A stretch of DNA of 64,000 nucleotides from Shinella lacus (GCF_010994755.1 NZ_WHSB02000006.1:186001-250000); one strand, 5' to 3'. Counted from the first letter of the stretch, positions 9,159 through 18,432 are shown. Program-made: numbers and translations. The notes: generated from the sequence alone by a model not told the origin.

Positions 9159-10112
9159 ATGATCAGCTCTCCCTCCGATTCCGGCCGCGTCGCCGACGCG
9201 CCGTCCAGAAACTGGGTCTACCGCGTGCTGCCACGCGGCGCCTGGCCCTATGCGCAGCTCGCGCGCTGGGACCGGCCGATCGGCTGGCAGCTTCTGCTTT
9301 TGCCCTGCCTCTGGTCGACGGCGCTGGCGGCCAATGTCTCGGCAGCGATCGGTACCTTCGACACCGTGCGCTTCCTCACCCAGCTCTTCCTGTTTTTCGT
9401 CGGTGCCGTCGCCATGCGCGGCGCCGGCTGCACCTATAACGACCTCGTCGACCACGAAATCGACCAGGCCGTCGCCCGCACCCGCTCGCGCCCGCTGCCG
9501 TCCGGCCGCGTCACGCGCCGGCAGGCGAAGATCTTCATGGGCCTGCAGGCCCTCGTCGGCCTCGTCGTGCTCCTGCAGTTCAATCTGTTCACGATCCTGC
9601 TCGGTGTCGCCTCGCTCGCCATCGTCGCGATCTATCCCTTCGCCAAGCGCTTTACCGACTGGCCGCAATTCTTCCTCGGCATGGCCTTCTCCTGGGGGGC
9701 GCTGATGGGCTGGGCGGCAGAATTCGCGGAAGTGTCGAGCGCCTCCGTCGCGCTCTATATCGCCGCCATCGCCTGGACGATCGGCTACGACACGATCTAC
9801 GCCCACCAGGACAAGGAAGACGATGCGCTGATCGGCGTGCGCTCCACCGCGCGCCTGTTCGGCGAGCGCACGGCGCAATGGCTGATCGGCCTCTACGGCC
9901 TGACCGTCGTGCTGGTCGCGCTGTCCTTCTGGTTCGCCGGCATCGGCCTCGTCGCCTGGCTCGGCCTCGCCATCGCGGCCCTCATGCTCGCCTGGCAGAT
10001 CGCCACCCTCGACATCGACGACCCCGAACAGTGCCTCGCACTCTTCAAGTTCAACGGTGTGGTCGGCCTCTGCCTCTTCCTCGCCCTGACGATCGCGATC
10101 CCGTTTGCCTGA
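9159..10112 (+). CDS. ubiA: 4-hydroxybenzoate polyprenyltransferase
   Basis: An inner-membrane prenyltransferase that attaches the polyprenyl tail to 4-hydroxybenzoate in ubiquinone synthesis. The 317-residue protein carries the first Asp-rich motif NDLVDHEIDQAVARTRSRPL (about residues 93-112) and the second motif YDTIYAHQDKEDD near residue 210. It has about eight hydrophobic helices. The start is the ATG after a GAGGGAT ribosome site; a start five codons upstream is less likely. The gene stands alone, 56 bases after the MipA-like gene on the same strand. All expected catalytic aspartates are present. Confidence 0.97.
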   Translation: MISSPSDSGRVADAPSRNWVYRVLPRGAWPYAQLARWDRPIGWQLLLLPCLWSTALAANVSAAIGTFDTVRFLTQLFLFFVGAVAMRGAGCTYNDLVDHEIDQAVARTRSRPLPSGRVTRRQAKIFMGLQALVGLVVLLQFNLFTILLGVASLAIVAIYPFAKRFTDWPQFFLGMAFSWGALMGWAAEFAEVSSASVALYIAAIAWTIGYDTIYAHQDKEDDALIGVRSTARLFGERTAQWLIGLYGLTVVLVALSFWFAGIGLVAWLGLAIAALMLAWQIATLDIDDPEQCLALFKFNGVVGLCLFLALTIAIPFA

Positions 10113-10115
10113 CCT

Positions 10116-10286
10116 TTAGCGGTGCCGCGGTGCCCGGGCGCCCGTCTGCGGGCGGTCTTCCAGGCGGCGGAGCATGGAGGGGTGCGGGGCGATCTCGAAG
10201 CCGCGGCGCGGCGGGCGGGCGCGTTCGGTGGTGGCGCTCTCGCCGGTGCGGATGCGGCCGAGGAGGGTGGTGATGAACTTTGCCAT
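10116..10286 (-). CDS. Small basic protein, unknown function
   Basis: A 56-residue very basic protein beginning MAKFITTLLGRIRTGESATT. The ATG has an AAGGGA ribosome site at good distance. The open frame extends further upstream but runs through an intrinsic terminator region, so the short form is preferred. It is convergent with ubiA, and only three bases separate their ends. I recognise no domain; the N-terminal amphipathic stretch followed by an Arg/Pro-rich tail is all that can be seen. Confidence 0.5.
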   Translation of the reverse strand: MAKFITTLLGRIRTGESATTERARPPRRGFEIAPHPSMLRRLEDRPQTGARAPRHR

Positions 10287-10397
10287 GGCGATCTGTCCCT
10301 TGCTTCGCGGTGCCGGTCTGGGCCGGTCTGTTGGAAGCTGTTTCCCACGATGGCGGCGTGAAAAGTGTTCCTGAGGGAACAGGGGAACAGGCGCACG

Positions 10398-10427
10398 AAA
10401 AAGCCGGCCGCAGGGGACGGCCGGCTT
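10398..10427 (-). terminator. Intrinsic terminator after the DUF6101-like gene
   Basis: A perfect 10-base-pair GC-rich stem (AAGCCGGCCG with CGGCCGGCTT, 7-base loop) is followed on the minus strand by five T. It lies 28 bases after the stop of the minus-strand gene at 10455-11018. Confidence 0.85.
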
Positions 10428-10454
10428 CTTGGAGGTCATTCTTTCATTGCAGGC

Positions 10455-11018
10455 TCAACTGCGGGCGGTGATCTCCCGGCCGTTGATCTTCATCTGCACG
10501 CCGAGCTTGCCGGTGGTGCGGCGCACGAGGAAGCGCGGGCGGCGATCGGCGAAGAACGAGTGGCGGCGGCGGGGTTTTGCAGGGCGGCTGCCGACCGTCA
10601 GGTTGTCGTCGAGCGGCCGCGCGATGCCGTCGGCCTCGACCATCAGCATCGGAATGCGATAGGCCTCGGCCCAGCTGCGCCAGTCGGCGGCGATATCGCA
10701 GAGATCGTGCGCCACGAGCAGCGGGATGCAGAGGTCCGGGTCGTCGTGGTGCAGTTCGAGGGTGACGGTGACCTGGCCGTTGCCGTGATCGATGGCGCGG
10801 GCGGCCACGCCCTTGAAGGCGCGGGGCGGCAGGGCTATCGAGAGCGGCAGGCCGCTCGACGGTAGCACCTTGCGCAGCACGGCGCCGCGTTCGTCGAGCG
10901 TGATCGTGGCATTGGTTCCCTCGGCGCGCAGCTCGAATGTCACCTGCTGCGGAAAGCGCTTGGGGTCGAGCCGGAGCGTGGTGCCGGCCCAGGCCGGCTT
11001 GGAAACGGTATTCAGCAT
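10455..11018 (-). CDS. DUF6101-like conserved protein
   Basis: A 187-residue protein starting MLNTVSKPAWAGTTLRLDP, with the pattern LPSSGLPLSIALPPRAFKGV in its middle and a basic C-terminal region (KPRRRHSFFADRRPRFLVRR). I associate this with the uncharacterised rhizobial family DUF6101, from memory. There is no signal peptide or membrane segment. The start is the ATG at 11018, which removes a basic, non-conserved N-terminal extension in the longer frame. A strong intrinsic terminator follows the gene. It is divergent from the DUF1217 gene, with about 285 bases between starts. Confidence 0.72.
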   Translation of the reverse strand: MLNTVSKPAWAGTTLRLDPKRFPQQVTFELRAEGTNATITLDERGAVLRKVLPSSGLPLSIALPPRAFKGVAARAIDHGNGQVTVTLELHHDDPDLCIPLLVAHDLCDIAADWRSWAEAYRIPMLMVEADGIARPLDDNLTVGSRPAKPRRRHSFFADRRPRFLVRRTTGKLGVQMKINGREITARS

Positions 11019-11302
11019 GTCTTTCGCCCTTGTTTTCCTTGAGAGCCGGTGTCCGGTCTTCTCATCGGGACTTTTCGTCCTCTGAGGGCGAGAATAGGCG
11101 CGGCCCCTTCCGAGCCGCTTAAAAATTGCGGTTAAGAAAACTTTGCAGTTCCTGATGGTTAGCAAAACTCCACGGCGCAGGGTTTAGGAGAGGTGAACGC
11201 GGGCCGGCCAATCTGTGCCACGCCCCCGACAGGCCGGGACAAGCCTCGCGCGCGAAAATGGCCTTCGATCGGCCTGCCCGCGCCCGGAAAAGAGAGCTTT
11301 CG

Positions 11303-13885
11303 ATGCTGTCCACCTACACGAGTTACAACCTCATCACGCGCGACATGCTGACGTCGCTGGACCGCACCGCGAACGAAACGGTCAATGCGCGCGACACGGC
11401 CTATTACAAGGAGACGATCGGCAAGGTCACCTCGGTCGACGAGTTCCTCGACGACTACCGGCTCTATACCTATGCCATGAAGGCGCATGGCCTGGAGGAG
11501 ATGACCTACGCCAAGGCCTTCATGCGCAAGGTGCTGGAAAGCGATCTCTCCGACGCCAACAGCTTCGTCAACCTGTTGACCGACGAGCGCTACCGCACCT
11601 TCGCCAACGCCTTCAGCTTCGAGGCCTCGACGGCCGCGACCGCCCAGACCGAAGTGCAGCTCGACGAAATCATCGGCCTCTATTCCTCGACCGCCGCCAA
11701 TGCCGGCACGGCGATCAAGGAGGAGACGCGCTATTACGATGCCGTCATCGACGGCGTGACGAGCGTCGACCAGCTGCTGAACAATGATCGCCTGCGCAAC
11801 TACATGCTGACCGCGTTCGGCATCAACGCGGATACCTATTCGCGCCAGACGATCCGCAACGTGCTGACGAGCGACCTCGACGACCCGAACAGCTTCTTCA
11901 ACACCCAGTTCGGCGGCCGGGCGGCGGATGCCCTGGCGGCGCGCCAGGCGGCAAGCGACGCGCTGGAGCCGCTGGAACTGCGCGAGAGCCATCTGAAGCG
12001 CATCACCAAGCTGCAAACCGATATTCCGGCGATGCAGACGCGCATCACCGCGCTCGAAGCCGAGATCGCCACGCTCTCCACCAATCCCAATGGCCTGCCG
12101 GCTGCGGAGCTGGAGGAAATCATCGATGGCAAGCGGGCGGAGATCACGCTCTTCCAGACCCGGCGGGCGGAATACCAGACGGAGCTGGCGGACAAGCAGG
12201 TTGCCGTCGCCGATCTCGATGCGGTGCTCGTTCCGCGTTCTGAGGCTGCCGCGCGCATCGCCGCGCTGAAAGCGGAAATCGCCAGCCAGAACGGCGTGCT
12301 TGCCAATGTCGACAAGTACCAGGTGCTCGCCTTGGCCTATAATTTCGAGTCGGATGGCACGGCGGTCGCCGGCACGGTGCAGACCGATAGCCAGAAGACC
12401 AGCACGAAGGAGCTCTATACGCTCTCCAATCCACGCGTGACGACGGCGGCGGCACTGATCCACCGCGATTATTTCGAAAGCCGTATCGCCAGCATCACCA
12501 CGACTGACGAGATTGCCAACGACCCGCGCCTGGTCTCCTATCTCAAGGTTGCCTTCGGGCTCGACAAGCCGGCCGTCACCAACCTGACGATCCGCAACAT
12601 CATCGAGAGCGATCCGGACCCGAACAATCCGACGAGCTACATCAACCTCTTCGGCGGTTCCGACAAGGAGCAGTACAAGGCGCTGCGCGCCGCCTTCAAC
12701 TTCCAGCAGGACGGCACGCTTGCGCCCGGCGACACGCCGCAGACGGCCGCGCAGACCACGACGACCGCCAACAATTACATGATCCGCTACAACGACGTCG
12801 ACGACGAGGCGGACGAGCTTGCGGTCAACCGCTTCAAGAGCCAGATCGGCGCGGTGAAGACCGTGCAGGACTTCGTCGGCGAGGCAACGATCTACGACTT
12901 CGCGTTGAAAGCCTTCGGCCTCGATCCGGCCAAGGTGACGCCGCTGACGATCAAGAACGTGCTGAAAAGCGACCTCAACGATCCGAAGAGCTATGTGTAC
13001 CAGCTGAAGGACGAGCGTTACGTCGAACTCGCCAAGGCGTTCAATTTCGGGTCGGACGGCAACATCACCGTGCCGAAGCTGGCACAATCCGAGGCCGAGA
13101 TCCTGGTGATGTCGCGCGCCTATGTGGTGGAGAAATCCCGTTTCGGAACGGAGGACGACCGCACGCTTGCCGAGGAAGAGGCGAAATATTACTCCGTGCA
13201 GATGCAGAAGGTGGAATCGGTCAAGGAATTCCTCGCCGATCCGCGCCTCGTCGCCTTCGTGCTGACGGCCAACGGCATCGACCCGGAAAGCGTCGATGCT
13301 GAGTTCATGGCAAAGATCTTCACCTCCGACCTCGACGACCCGAAGAGCTTCGTCAACCAGCAAGCGGATCGCGACTACCGCAAGCTCGTCGCCTCGTTCA
13401 ACTTCAATGCTGAGGGCCTGGTCGAGCGTCCGGACGACGCGCAGATCCAGTCGCGCCGCGGCATCTACGAGACGCTCGACAGCTATGTGCGCCAGAAACT
13501 GGAAGAGGAGGCCGGCAACGACAATGCCGGCGTGCGCCTGGCGCTTTATTTCGAGCGCAAGGCGGAAACCATCTCAAGCCCCTACGACCTGCTCGCCGAC
13601 GACGCGCTGTTCGAGGTCTTCAAGACGATCTACCAGCTGCCGGACGAGATCGGCAGCGCCGACATCGACGCCCAGGCCAGCATGATCGAGCGCTATCTGG
13701 AACTTGAGGACCTGCAGGACCCGGAGAAGGTCTCCAAGATGATCGTCAAGTTCGCCGTGCTCTACGACCTGGACAACCAGACCACCGTCGATCCGGCGCT
13801 CTCCGTGCTGAACGGCACCGGCTCCGCAGGCATCAGCGCCGACCTGATGATGTCGCTGGCGCAACTGCGCACCGGCGGCTCTTAA
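11303..13885 (+). CDS. Multi-repeat DUF1217 protein (flagellum-associated family)
   Basis: An 860-residue protein made of at least five DUF1217 units. Each unit has a YY or YF start, a VxSVDEFLxDxRL-type helix, an Axgl turn, then a KVLxSDLxDPxSFVN-type segment and an (A/S)FNF end. The units start near residues 33, 140, 390, 505 and 625, and a sixth, weaker one follows near 755. A coiled-coil insert (about residues 215-330: repeated LEAEIATL / RRAEYQTELADK) splits units two and three. DUF1217 proteins are usually found beside flagellar genes in rhizobia, but no flagellar gene is near here. The ATG at 11303, after a GAGAG ribosome site, is preferred over an upstream in-frame ATG. The stop overlaps the convergent FAD oxidase stop by three bases. 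Confidence 0.9.
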   Translation: MLSTYTSYNLITRDMLTSLDRTANETVNARDTAYYKETIGKVTSVDEFLDDYRLYTYAMKAHGLEEMTYAKAFMRKVLESDLSDANSFVNLLTDERYRTFANAFSFEASTAATAQTEVQLDEIIGLYSSTAANAGTAIKEETRYYDAVIDGVTSVDQLLNNDRLRNYMLTAFGINADTYSRQTIRNVLTSDLDDPNSFFNTQFGGRAADALAARQAASDALEPLELRESHLKRITKLQTDIPAMQTRITALEAEIATLSTNPNGLPAAELEEIIDGKRAEITLFQTRRAEYQTELADKQVAVADLDAVLVPRSEAAARIAALKAEIASQNGVLANVDKYQVLALAYNFESDGTAVAGTVQTDSQKTSTKELYTLSNPRVTTAAALIHRDYFESRIASITTTDEIANDPRLVSYLKVAFGLDKPAVTNLTIRNIIESDPDPNNPTSYINLFGGSDKEQYKALRAAFNFQQDGTLAPGDTPQTAAQTTTTANNYMIRYNDVDDEADELAVNRFKSQIGAVKTVQDFVGEATIYDFALKAFGLDPAKVTPLTIKNVLKSDLNDPKSYVYQLKDERYVELAKAFNFGSDGNITVPKLAQSEAEILVMSRAYVVEKSRFGTEDDRTLAEEEAKYYSVQMQKVESVKEFLADPRLVAFVLTANGIDPESVDAEFMAKIFTSDLDDPKSFVNQQADRDYRKLVASFNFNAEGLVERPDDAQIQSRRGIYETLDSYVRQKLEEEAGNDNAGVRLALYFERKAETISSPYDLLADDALFEVFKTIYQLPDEIGSADIDAQASMIERYLELEDLQDPEKVSKMIVKFAVLYDLDNQTTVDPALSVLNGTGSAGISADLMMSLAQLRTGGS

Positions 13886-15312
13886 ACTTTGACGACCTTG
13901 CCGGGATTCATGATGCCGGCGGGGTCGAAAGATCGTTTCACCCGGCGCATCAGGTCCATCTCTATCGGCTCGCGCACTGCGGCCAGTTCATCCCGCTTCA
14001 ATTGGCCGATGCCGTGTTCGGCGGAAATCGAGCCGTTGTAGCTGAGCACGATGCCGTGCACGAGGTGGTTTATCTCGCTCCAGCGGTCGAGGAACGCCTG
14101 CTTGTCGGCGCCGACCGGCTGCGAGATGTTGTAGTGAATGTTGCCGTCGCCCATATGGCCGAAGGAGCAGATGCGCGCGCCCGGAATGGCCGCCATCACC
14201 GCCGCGTCGGCCTCAGCCATGAAGGCCGGAATGGCCGAGACCGGCACGGAGACGTCGTGCTTGATCGAGCCGCCCTCGGGCTTTTGCGCCGGCGACATGT
14301 TCTCGCGCATGTGCCAGAGCGCCCGGCGCTGCTCCTCGCTCGACGCGATCACCGCATCCTCCACCAGCCCGGCCTCGATGCCTTCGGCCAGCAGCGCTTC
14401 CATCATGCGCGTCGCCGTTTCCGCGGCATCCGAGGTCGAGATGTCGACCAGCACATACCAGTCGTGCGGGGTGGCGAGCGGATCGCGCACGCCGGGAATG
14501 TGGCGCGTGGTGAACTCGACGCCGAGACGCGGCATAAGTTCGAAGCCGGTAAGGGCATGGCCGCAGCGGCTGGAGGCGCGTTCGAAAAGGGTGAGCGCGT
14601 CCGCGACAGATTTCACCCCGGCAAAGGCGACCTCATGGCCGAGCGGCCGCGGAAAGAGCTTGAGAACCGCCCCTGTGATGACGCCGAGCGTGCCTTCCGC
14701 GCCGATGAAGAGATCGCGCAGGTCGTAGCCCGTATTGTCCTTCTTGAGGCGGCGCAGCCCGTTCCAGACCTCGCCGGTCGGCAGCACGACTTCGAGGCCT
14801 AGGCAGAGCTGGCGCATGTTGCCATAGGCGAGCACCGCCGTGCCGCCGGCATTGGTGGAGAGGTTGCCGCCGATCTGGCACGAGCCTTCCGAGCCGAGCG
14901 ACAGCGGAAACAGCCGGTCGACCGCCTCGGCCGCTTTCTGGATCTCCGCCAGCACGGCGCCGCCATCGGCGACGATAACATTGCCGACTGGATCGACATC
15001 GCGGATGCGGTTGAGCCGGGACAGCGACAGCACGACATCGGCTTCTCCCTCGCGCGGCGCGGCACCGCCGACATGGCCGGTATTGCCGCCCTGCGGCACG
15101 ATCGCCGTGCGCGTCTCAGTGGCGAGCGCCAGGATGGCCGAAACCTCGGCGACCGAACCGGGGCGCAGCACCAGCGGCGACGTGCCGTGGTAAAGCCCAC
15201 GGCTTTCGACGAGATAGGGCGCGATATCCCCGTCCTCGACGAGCGCATAGGCCGGGCCGGTGATGGCGGCGAAGCGGGCGATGAGATCGGGGGAAAGCTT
15301 TGCCTGGACCAT
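13882..15312 (-). CDS. FAD-linked oxidase (GlcD / D-2-hydroxyacid dehydrogenase type)
   Basis: A 476-residue flavoprotein with an N-terminal PCMH-type FAD-binding domain (VPQGGNTGHVGGAAP near residue 70; LSLGSEGSCQIGGNLSTNAGG near 140) and a C-terminal FAD-oxidase domain ending with the GHMGDGNIHYNI metal-binding motif and SAEHGIGQLK. Such enzymes oxidise D-lactate, D-2-hydroxyglutarate or glycolate and pass electrons to a carrier; the substrate cannot be decided from sequence. It lies 11 bases downstream of the Sua5/TsaC gene on the same strand, so the two are probably cotranscribed, although they have no obvious shared pathway. Confidence 0.92.
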   Translation of the reverse strand: MVQAKLSPDLIARFAAITGPAYALVEDGDIAPYLVESRGLYHGTSPLVLRPGSVAEVSAILALATETRTAIVPQGGNTGHVGGAAPREGEADVVLSLSRLNRIRDVDPVGNVIVADGGAVLAEIQKAAEAVDRLFPLSLGSEGSCQIGGNLSTNAGGTAVLAYGNMRQLCLGLEVVLPTGEVWNGLRRLKKDNTGYDLRDLFIGAEGTLGVITGAVLKLFPRPLGHEVAFAGVKSVADALTLFERASSRCGHALTGFELMPRLGVEFTTRHIPGVRDPLATPHDWYVLVDISTSDAAETATRMMEALLAEGIEAGLVEDAVIASSEEQRRALWHMRENMSPAQKPEGGSIKHDVSVPVSAIPAFMAEADAAVMAAIPGARICSFGHMGDGNIHYNISQPVGADKQAFLDRWSEINHLVHGIVLSYNGSISAEHGIGQLKRDELAAVREPIEMDLMRRVKRSFDPAGIMNPGKVVKV

Positions 15313-15323
15313 CGTCTATTCCT

Positions 15324-16298
15324 CTAGCCGCGGGGTGCGGCGGCGCGCTGTAAACGGTCGTTGATCGCCTCGCCGAGGCCGGTCGAGGGGATCGGCGAAA
15401 AGGCGATGGCGGCAGCACCCGTCGCATCCGCCTGTTTCATATAGCCGAAGAGATTGGCCGCCGCTTCCGCGAGATCGCCGCCCGGGCTCAGATCCAGCAC
15501 GAGCGCCGCGTCGGCTTCGCCCGGCAGCGGTGTGCCGCCGAAGCGGATCAGCACCTCGCCCGGCCGCACCTCGCGGGCATCGAGTCGCACGGGCGCATCG
15601 GGCGCATAATGCGAGGCGAGCATGCCCGGCGCCTCGATCGTCGCGCCGGCCTTGTCGTTGCGCAGCACCGGGCGGCCGGTGATGCGTTCGACCTCCGCGG
15701 CATCGAGCCCGCCGGGTCGGAGCAGCCGGATCGTCTCGCCCTCGACCTTGAGGATGGTGGATTCGAGGCCGACGACGGCCGGCCCCGCATCCAGCACCAG
15801 CTCCAGCTTCGCGCCAAAATCCTCGGCGACGTGGCGGGCAGTGGTCGGGCTGATGCGGCCGGACGTATTGGCGCTCGGGGCCGCCAGCGGCCGGCCGAAG
15901 GCGGCGAGCAGCCGGCTCGAAAAACCCGCCGGCACGCGAATGCCGACCGTGTCGAGCCCGGCGCGGGCGAGCGGATGGATGGCGCTGTCCGGCCGGATCG
16001 GCAGCACCAGCGTCAGCGGGCCGGGCCAGAAGGCCTCGGCGATCTGTCGCGACAGCGGATCGAAGACCGCATGCCGTTCCGCCATGGTTAGGTCGGCCAT
16101 GTGGCAGATCAGCGGATTGAAGCGCGGCCGGCCCTTCATTTCATAGATGCGGGTGATGGCCAGCGGATTGGTGGCGTCGGCGGCGAGGCCATAGACCGTC
16201 TCGGTGGGAATGGCGACCGGCACGCCGCGGCCGAGCACCTCGCACGCCCGGGCAAGTGCCACCTCCGGTTCCGTCCGCGTATCCACGATATCTGCCAT
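15324..16298 (-). CDS. tsaC: L-threonylcarbamoyladenylate synthase (Sua5/YrdC type)
   Basis: Makes threonylcarbamoyl-AMP from threonine, bicarbonate and ATP, the first step of the t6A modification of ANN-decoding tRNAs. The 324-residue length shows the long Sua5 form: an N-terminal YrdC domain (IPTETVYGLAADATN at about 31-45; KGRPRFNPLICHM; STILKVEGETIRLLRPG) followed by a C-terminal Sua5 domain (about 220-324). The start ATG gives a normal N-terminus. It is the first gene of a likely two-gene unit with the FAD oxidase. Confidence 0.95.
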   Translation of the reverse strand: MADIVDTRTEPEVALARACEVLGRGVPVAIPTETVYGLAADATNPLAITRIYEMKGRPRFNPLICHMADLTMAERHAVFDPLSRQIAEAFWPGPLTLVLPIRPDSAIHPLARAGLDTVGIRVPAGFSSRLLAAFGRPLAAPSANTSGRISPTTARHVAEDFGAKLELVLDAGPAVVGLESTILKVEGETIRLLRPGGLDAAEVERITGRPVLRNDKAGATIEAPGMLASHYAPDAPVRLDAREVRPGEVLIRFGGTPLPGEADAALVLDLSPGGDLAEAAANLFGYMKQADATGAAAIAFSPIPSTGLGEAINDRLQRAAAPRG

Positions 16299-16454
16299 CT
16301 TGCCCTTCCGTCACTCCCGGCCTCCTTTACCGCCCTTTGCCGGGAAATGCCAAGGGCCGGCGGTTTCCCTAAAATGCGAGCGACCCGATTAGAGCGACTG
16401 AAAGCGGGGGCTGTTACGAAGGGGTGAAAAGTCCCGCACACAGGTCCCGCATTG

Positions 16455-17510
16455 ATGGCTCACAAGAAATCCTCGACGACCGATATCGCGCTCCGCGTCG
16501 CAACCGCCATGAAGCAGATGGGCATCGATGGCCTGCCGCGCAATTACGAGCTGGTCTACGAGGCCTATGCCGGCTGCAACCCGGATCTGGTGCGCGATTT
16601 CATCGCGCTCGGCAAATACAAGACGCAGGCAGCCCTCGACGAGCTCGGGCGCAAATACCTGCCGCACCAGCACGAGGCGAGCGTGCTGCAACGCTCCGCC
16701 GGCGCGATCAGCAGCGAGATGGGCAATTTCATGGAGCTGCTCAGCCAGGAGCGCACGTCGCTGTCCGACTATGGCCGCCTGATCGGTGAGGCCTCGCAGG
16801 TCATCCGCAGCGCGGCGGGCGAGGGCGCGCTCGGCTCGTCGCTCGAAGCCCTTCAGCGGGCGACCGAGCTGCGCGTCACCCACACGGCGGAAATGGCGGA
16901 AAAGGTCGCCGCGCAATCGGCCATCATGGACGGCATCCAGAAGGAGATGGCGGAGTTCGAGGCGATGAAATTCGTCGATCCGCCGACCAAGCTCGGCAAC
17001 CGCCGCGCCTTCAACAAGGCGCTCGCCCGCATCTATTCCAATCCGGACCTGCCGATGCTCTGCGGCGTCGCCGTCGCGGAGGTCGATGCCGACCGCCGCT
17101 TCTCGCCCGCCCAGATCGAAGCCCTGTCGGAGCATCTCGTGAGCTTCTACGGCGGGCTGATCCGCCAGGTCTTCCCGGCCGGCGAGCTTGCCGTGCGCAT
17201 CGATGGCCTGCGCTTCGGCTTCCTGTTCCACACCGCCGACGAAAGCGAGGTGACGCGGCTGATCGACCTGCTGCGCGCCGCCTTCCAGACGATGGCGCTG
17301 CGTGATCCGCGCACCGGCCGCAACCTCGGCCACCTGACCCTTTCGGCGGGCGTCTGCATGTCGGACCGCGCCGACAGCGCGCTCGACATCTCGTCCGCCT
17401 GCGAACGGGCGCTTGCGGAGGCAAAGGGGGCGGGCGGGGATCTCGTGATCGTCTACGGCCGCGGCGACGAAGTGCCGGCGGGCAAGGAATGGCTGCTGTA
17501 TAGAGCCTAA
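16455..17510 (+). CDS. GGDEF-like protein with decayed active site
   Basis: A 351-residue protein. The N-terminal helical half (about 1-170) resembles that of many rhizobial GGDEF proteins. The C-terminal half has a recognisable diguanylate-cyclase fold: DPPTKLGNRRAFNKAL (normally D-LTGL-NRR) near residue 178 and LTLSAGVCMSDRADSA near 300. At the place of the GG(D/E)EF signature it has IDGLRFGFLF, so cyclic-di-GMP synthesis is very unlikely. It may bind nucleotide or act by protein contact. The ATG at 16455 is used; the TTG before it is also in frame. A palindromic repeat follows the stop codon directly. Confidence 0.82.
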   Translation: MAHKKSSTTDIALRVATAMKQMGIDGLPRNYELVYEAYAGCNPDLVRDFIALGKYKTQAALDELGRKYLPHQHEASVLQRSAGAISSEMGNFMELLSQERTSLSDYGRLIGEASQVIRSAAGEGALGSSLEALQRATELRVTHTAEMAEKVAAQSAIMDGIQKEMAEFEAMKFVDPPTKLGNRRAFNKALARIYSNPDLPMLCGVAVAEVDADRRFSPAQIEALSEHLVSFYGGLIRQVFPAGELAVRIDGLRFGFLFHTADESEVTRLIDLLRAAFQTMALRDPRTGRNLGHLTLSAGVCMSDRADSALDISSACERALAEAKGAGGDLVIVYGRGDEVPAGKEWLLYRA

Positions 17511-17557
17511 AGCATGTCGCGCAAAAGTGTGCAGCGGTTTTGCGATAACGACATGCG
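17511..17557. repeat. Rhizobial palindromic intergenic repeat (type A)
   Basis: A two-tier inverted repeat: outer arms GCATGTCG / CGACATGC, inner arms CGCAAAA / TTTTGCG, and an 11-base loop. It begins immediately after the stop of the GGDEF-like gene. Elements of nearly this sequence are, to my knowledge, dispersed in many copies in Rhizobiaceae. It could act as a bidirectional transcript end. Confidence 0.75.
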
Positions 17558-17565
17558 TTCTAGCT

Positions 17566-18171
17566 TCAAATGGCGCGGATGATCTTGCGGAGCGCTTCGT
17601 CGCGCGCGCCGAGCATCAGCACGTTCTTCATGGCAAGGGCAGGGTCGTCCGTGCGGAAAATCACGCCGTTGCCGCGCACCTTGCGGTCGATCTGCAAGCG
17701 GCCTTCCTCCTCGCCCGGCACGATGGCGACGGCGAAATACATGCGGCCGGGCTTCTGCGAAATGCCGGCGAAGAACTGCTCCTCGTCGCCGATGTCGGCA
17801 AAGAAGTTTGCCATGTAGAAGGCCCATTGCACGCTCTCGAATTCGGCAAAACGCGAATTGGCGACGGTGATGTGGCAATAGCCGAGATGCGGCGTGTGGG
17901 CGAGCGTGCGGTGGAAGATCAGCTTGGGAAACTGGATCGACCGGTGGAAGCCGTTGATGCGGTCATGCGTGACTGTGCCAGCTCGCTCCAGCTTGCGGCC
18001 CGTTCGCTCGGCCACCTCCTGGTAGGTGAGGTAGCGCTTCTCGCTCGGCAGCCAGTCGAGGTTGCGATCGATGCGGCCGGTGCGCAGGAATTCCGTGTGC
18101 ACGGCGGATTTGGGCGGGTTCGCGCGCTTGTAGGCGACGGCGTCGTAATATCGGAACTTCGTCTGCTGCAC
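17566..18171 (-). CDS. Conserved rhizobial protein of unknown function (DUF6656-like)
   Basis: A protein of about 201 residues in the form given, with no signal peptide. It begins near QQTKFRYYDAVAYKRANPP and carries the phrases TEFLRTGRIDRNLDWLPSEKRYLTYQEVAERTG and later QKPGRMYFAVAIVPGEEEGR. I relate it tentatively to a rhizobial family I remember as DUF6656. No ATG lies near the conserved N-terminus. I chose GTG at 18171, with only a poor ribosome site upstream, and a longer N-terminus in the same open frame (up to 18354) cannot be excluded. It is convergent with the GGDEF-like gene. Confidence 0.65.
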   Translation of the reverse strand: MQQTKFRYYDAVAYKRANPPKSAVHTEFLRTGRIDRNLDWLPSEKRYLTYQEVAERTGRKLERAGTVTHDRINGFHRSIQFPKLIFHRTLAHTPHLGYCHITVANSRFAEFESVQWAFYMANFFADIGDEEQFFAGISQKPGRMYFAVAIVPGEEEGRLQIDRKVRGNGVIFRTDDPALAMKNVLMLGARDEALRKIIRAI

Positions 18172-18432
18172 GTGGCGAGCACCCCATCCTAGCGCCTTGA
18201 TCGCTGGGAAGTTTATGCAAACGACGTTAAACAATCCTTTCCTGTCCGCTCCCCATTCCTTGCAGGCAAGGGCACCGGGTCGCAATATGACAAGCGCATG
18301 ATCGTGAGCAGCAAACTGCCAAGGGGATGGGCACCCTGCCGCAAAGCTAGGCATATCACCCTGACATATATGCAGAAATCTTGGCGTTCCGCTTTTTAAC
18401 CACGCGAAAATCCTGTCGCCAAATCATGATGG

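Noticed and set aside
11159-13363. A 734-codon open frame on the minus strand
   Set aside because: Antisense to the DUF1217 gene, whose repeated protein motifs show the plus strand to be coding; no ribosome site or domain.
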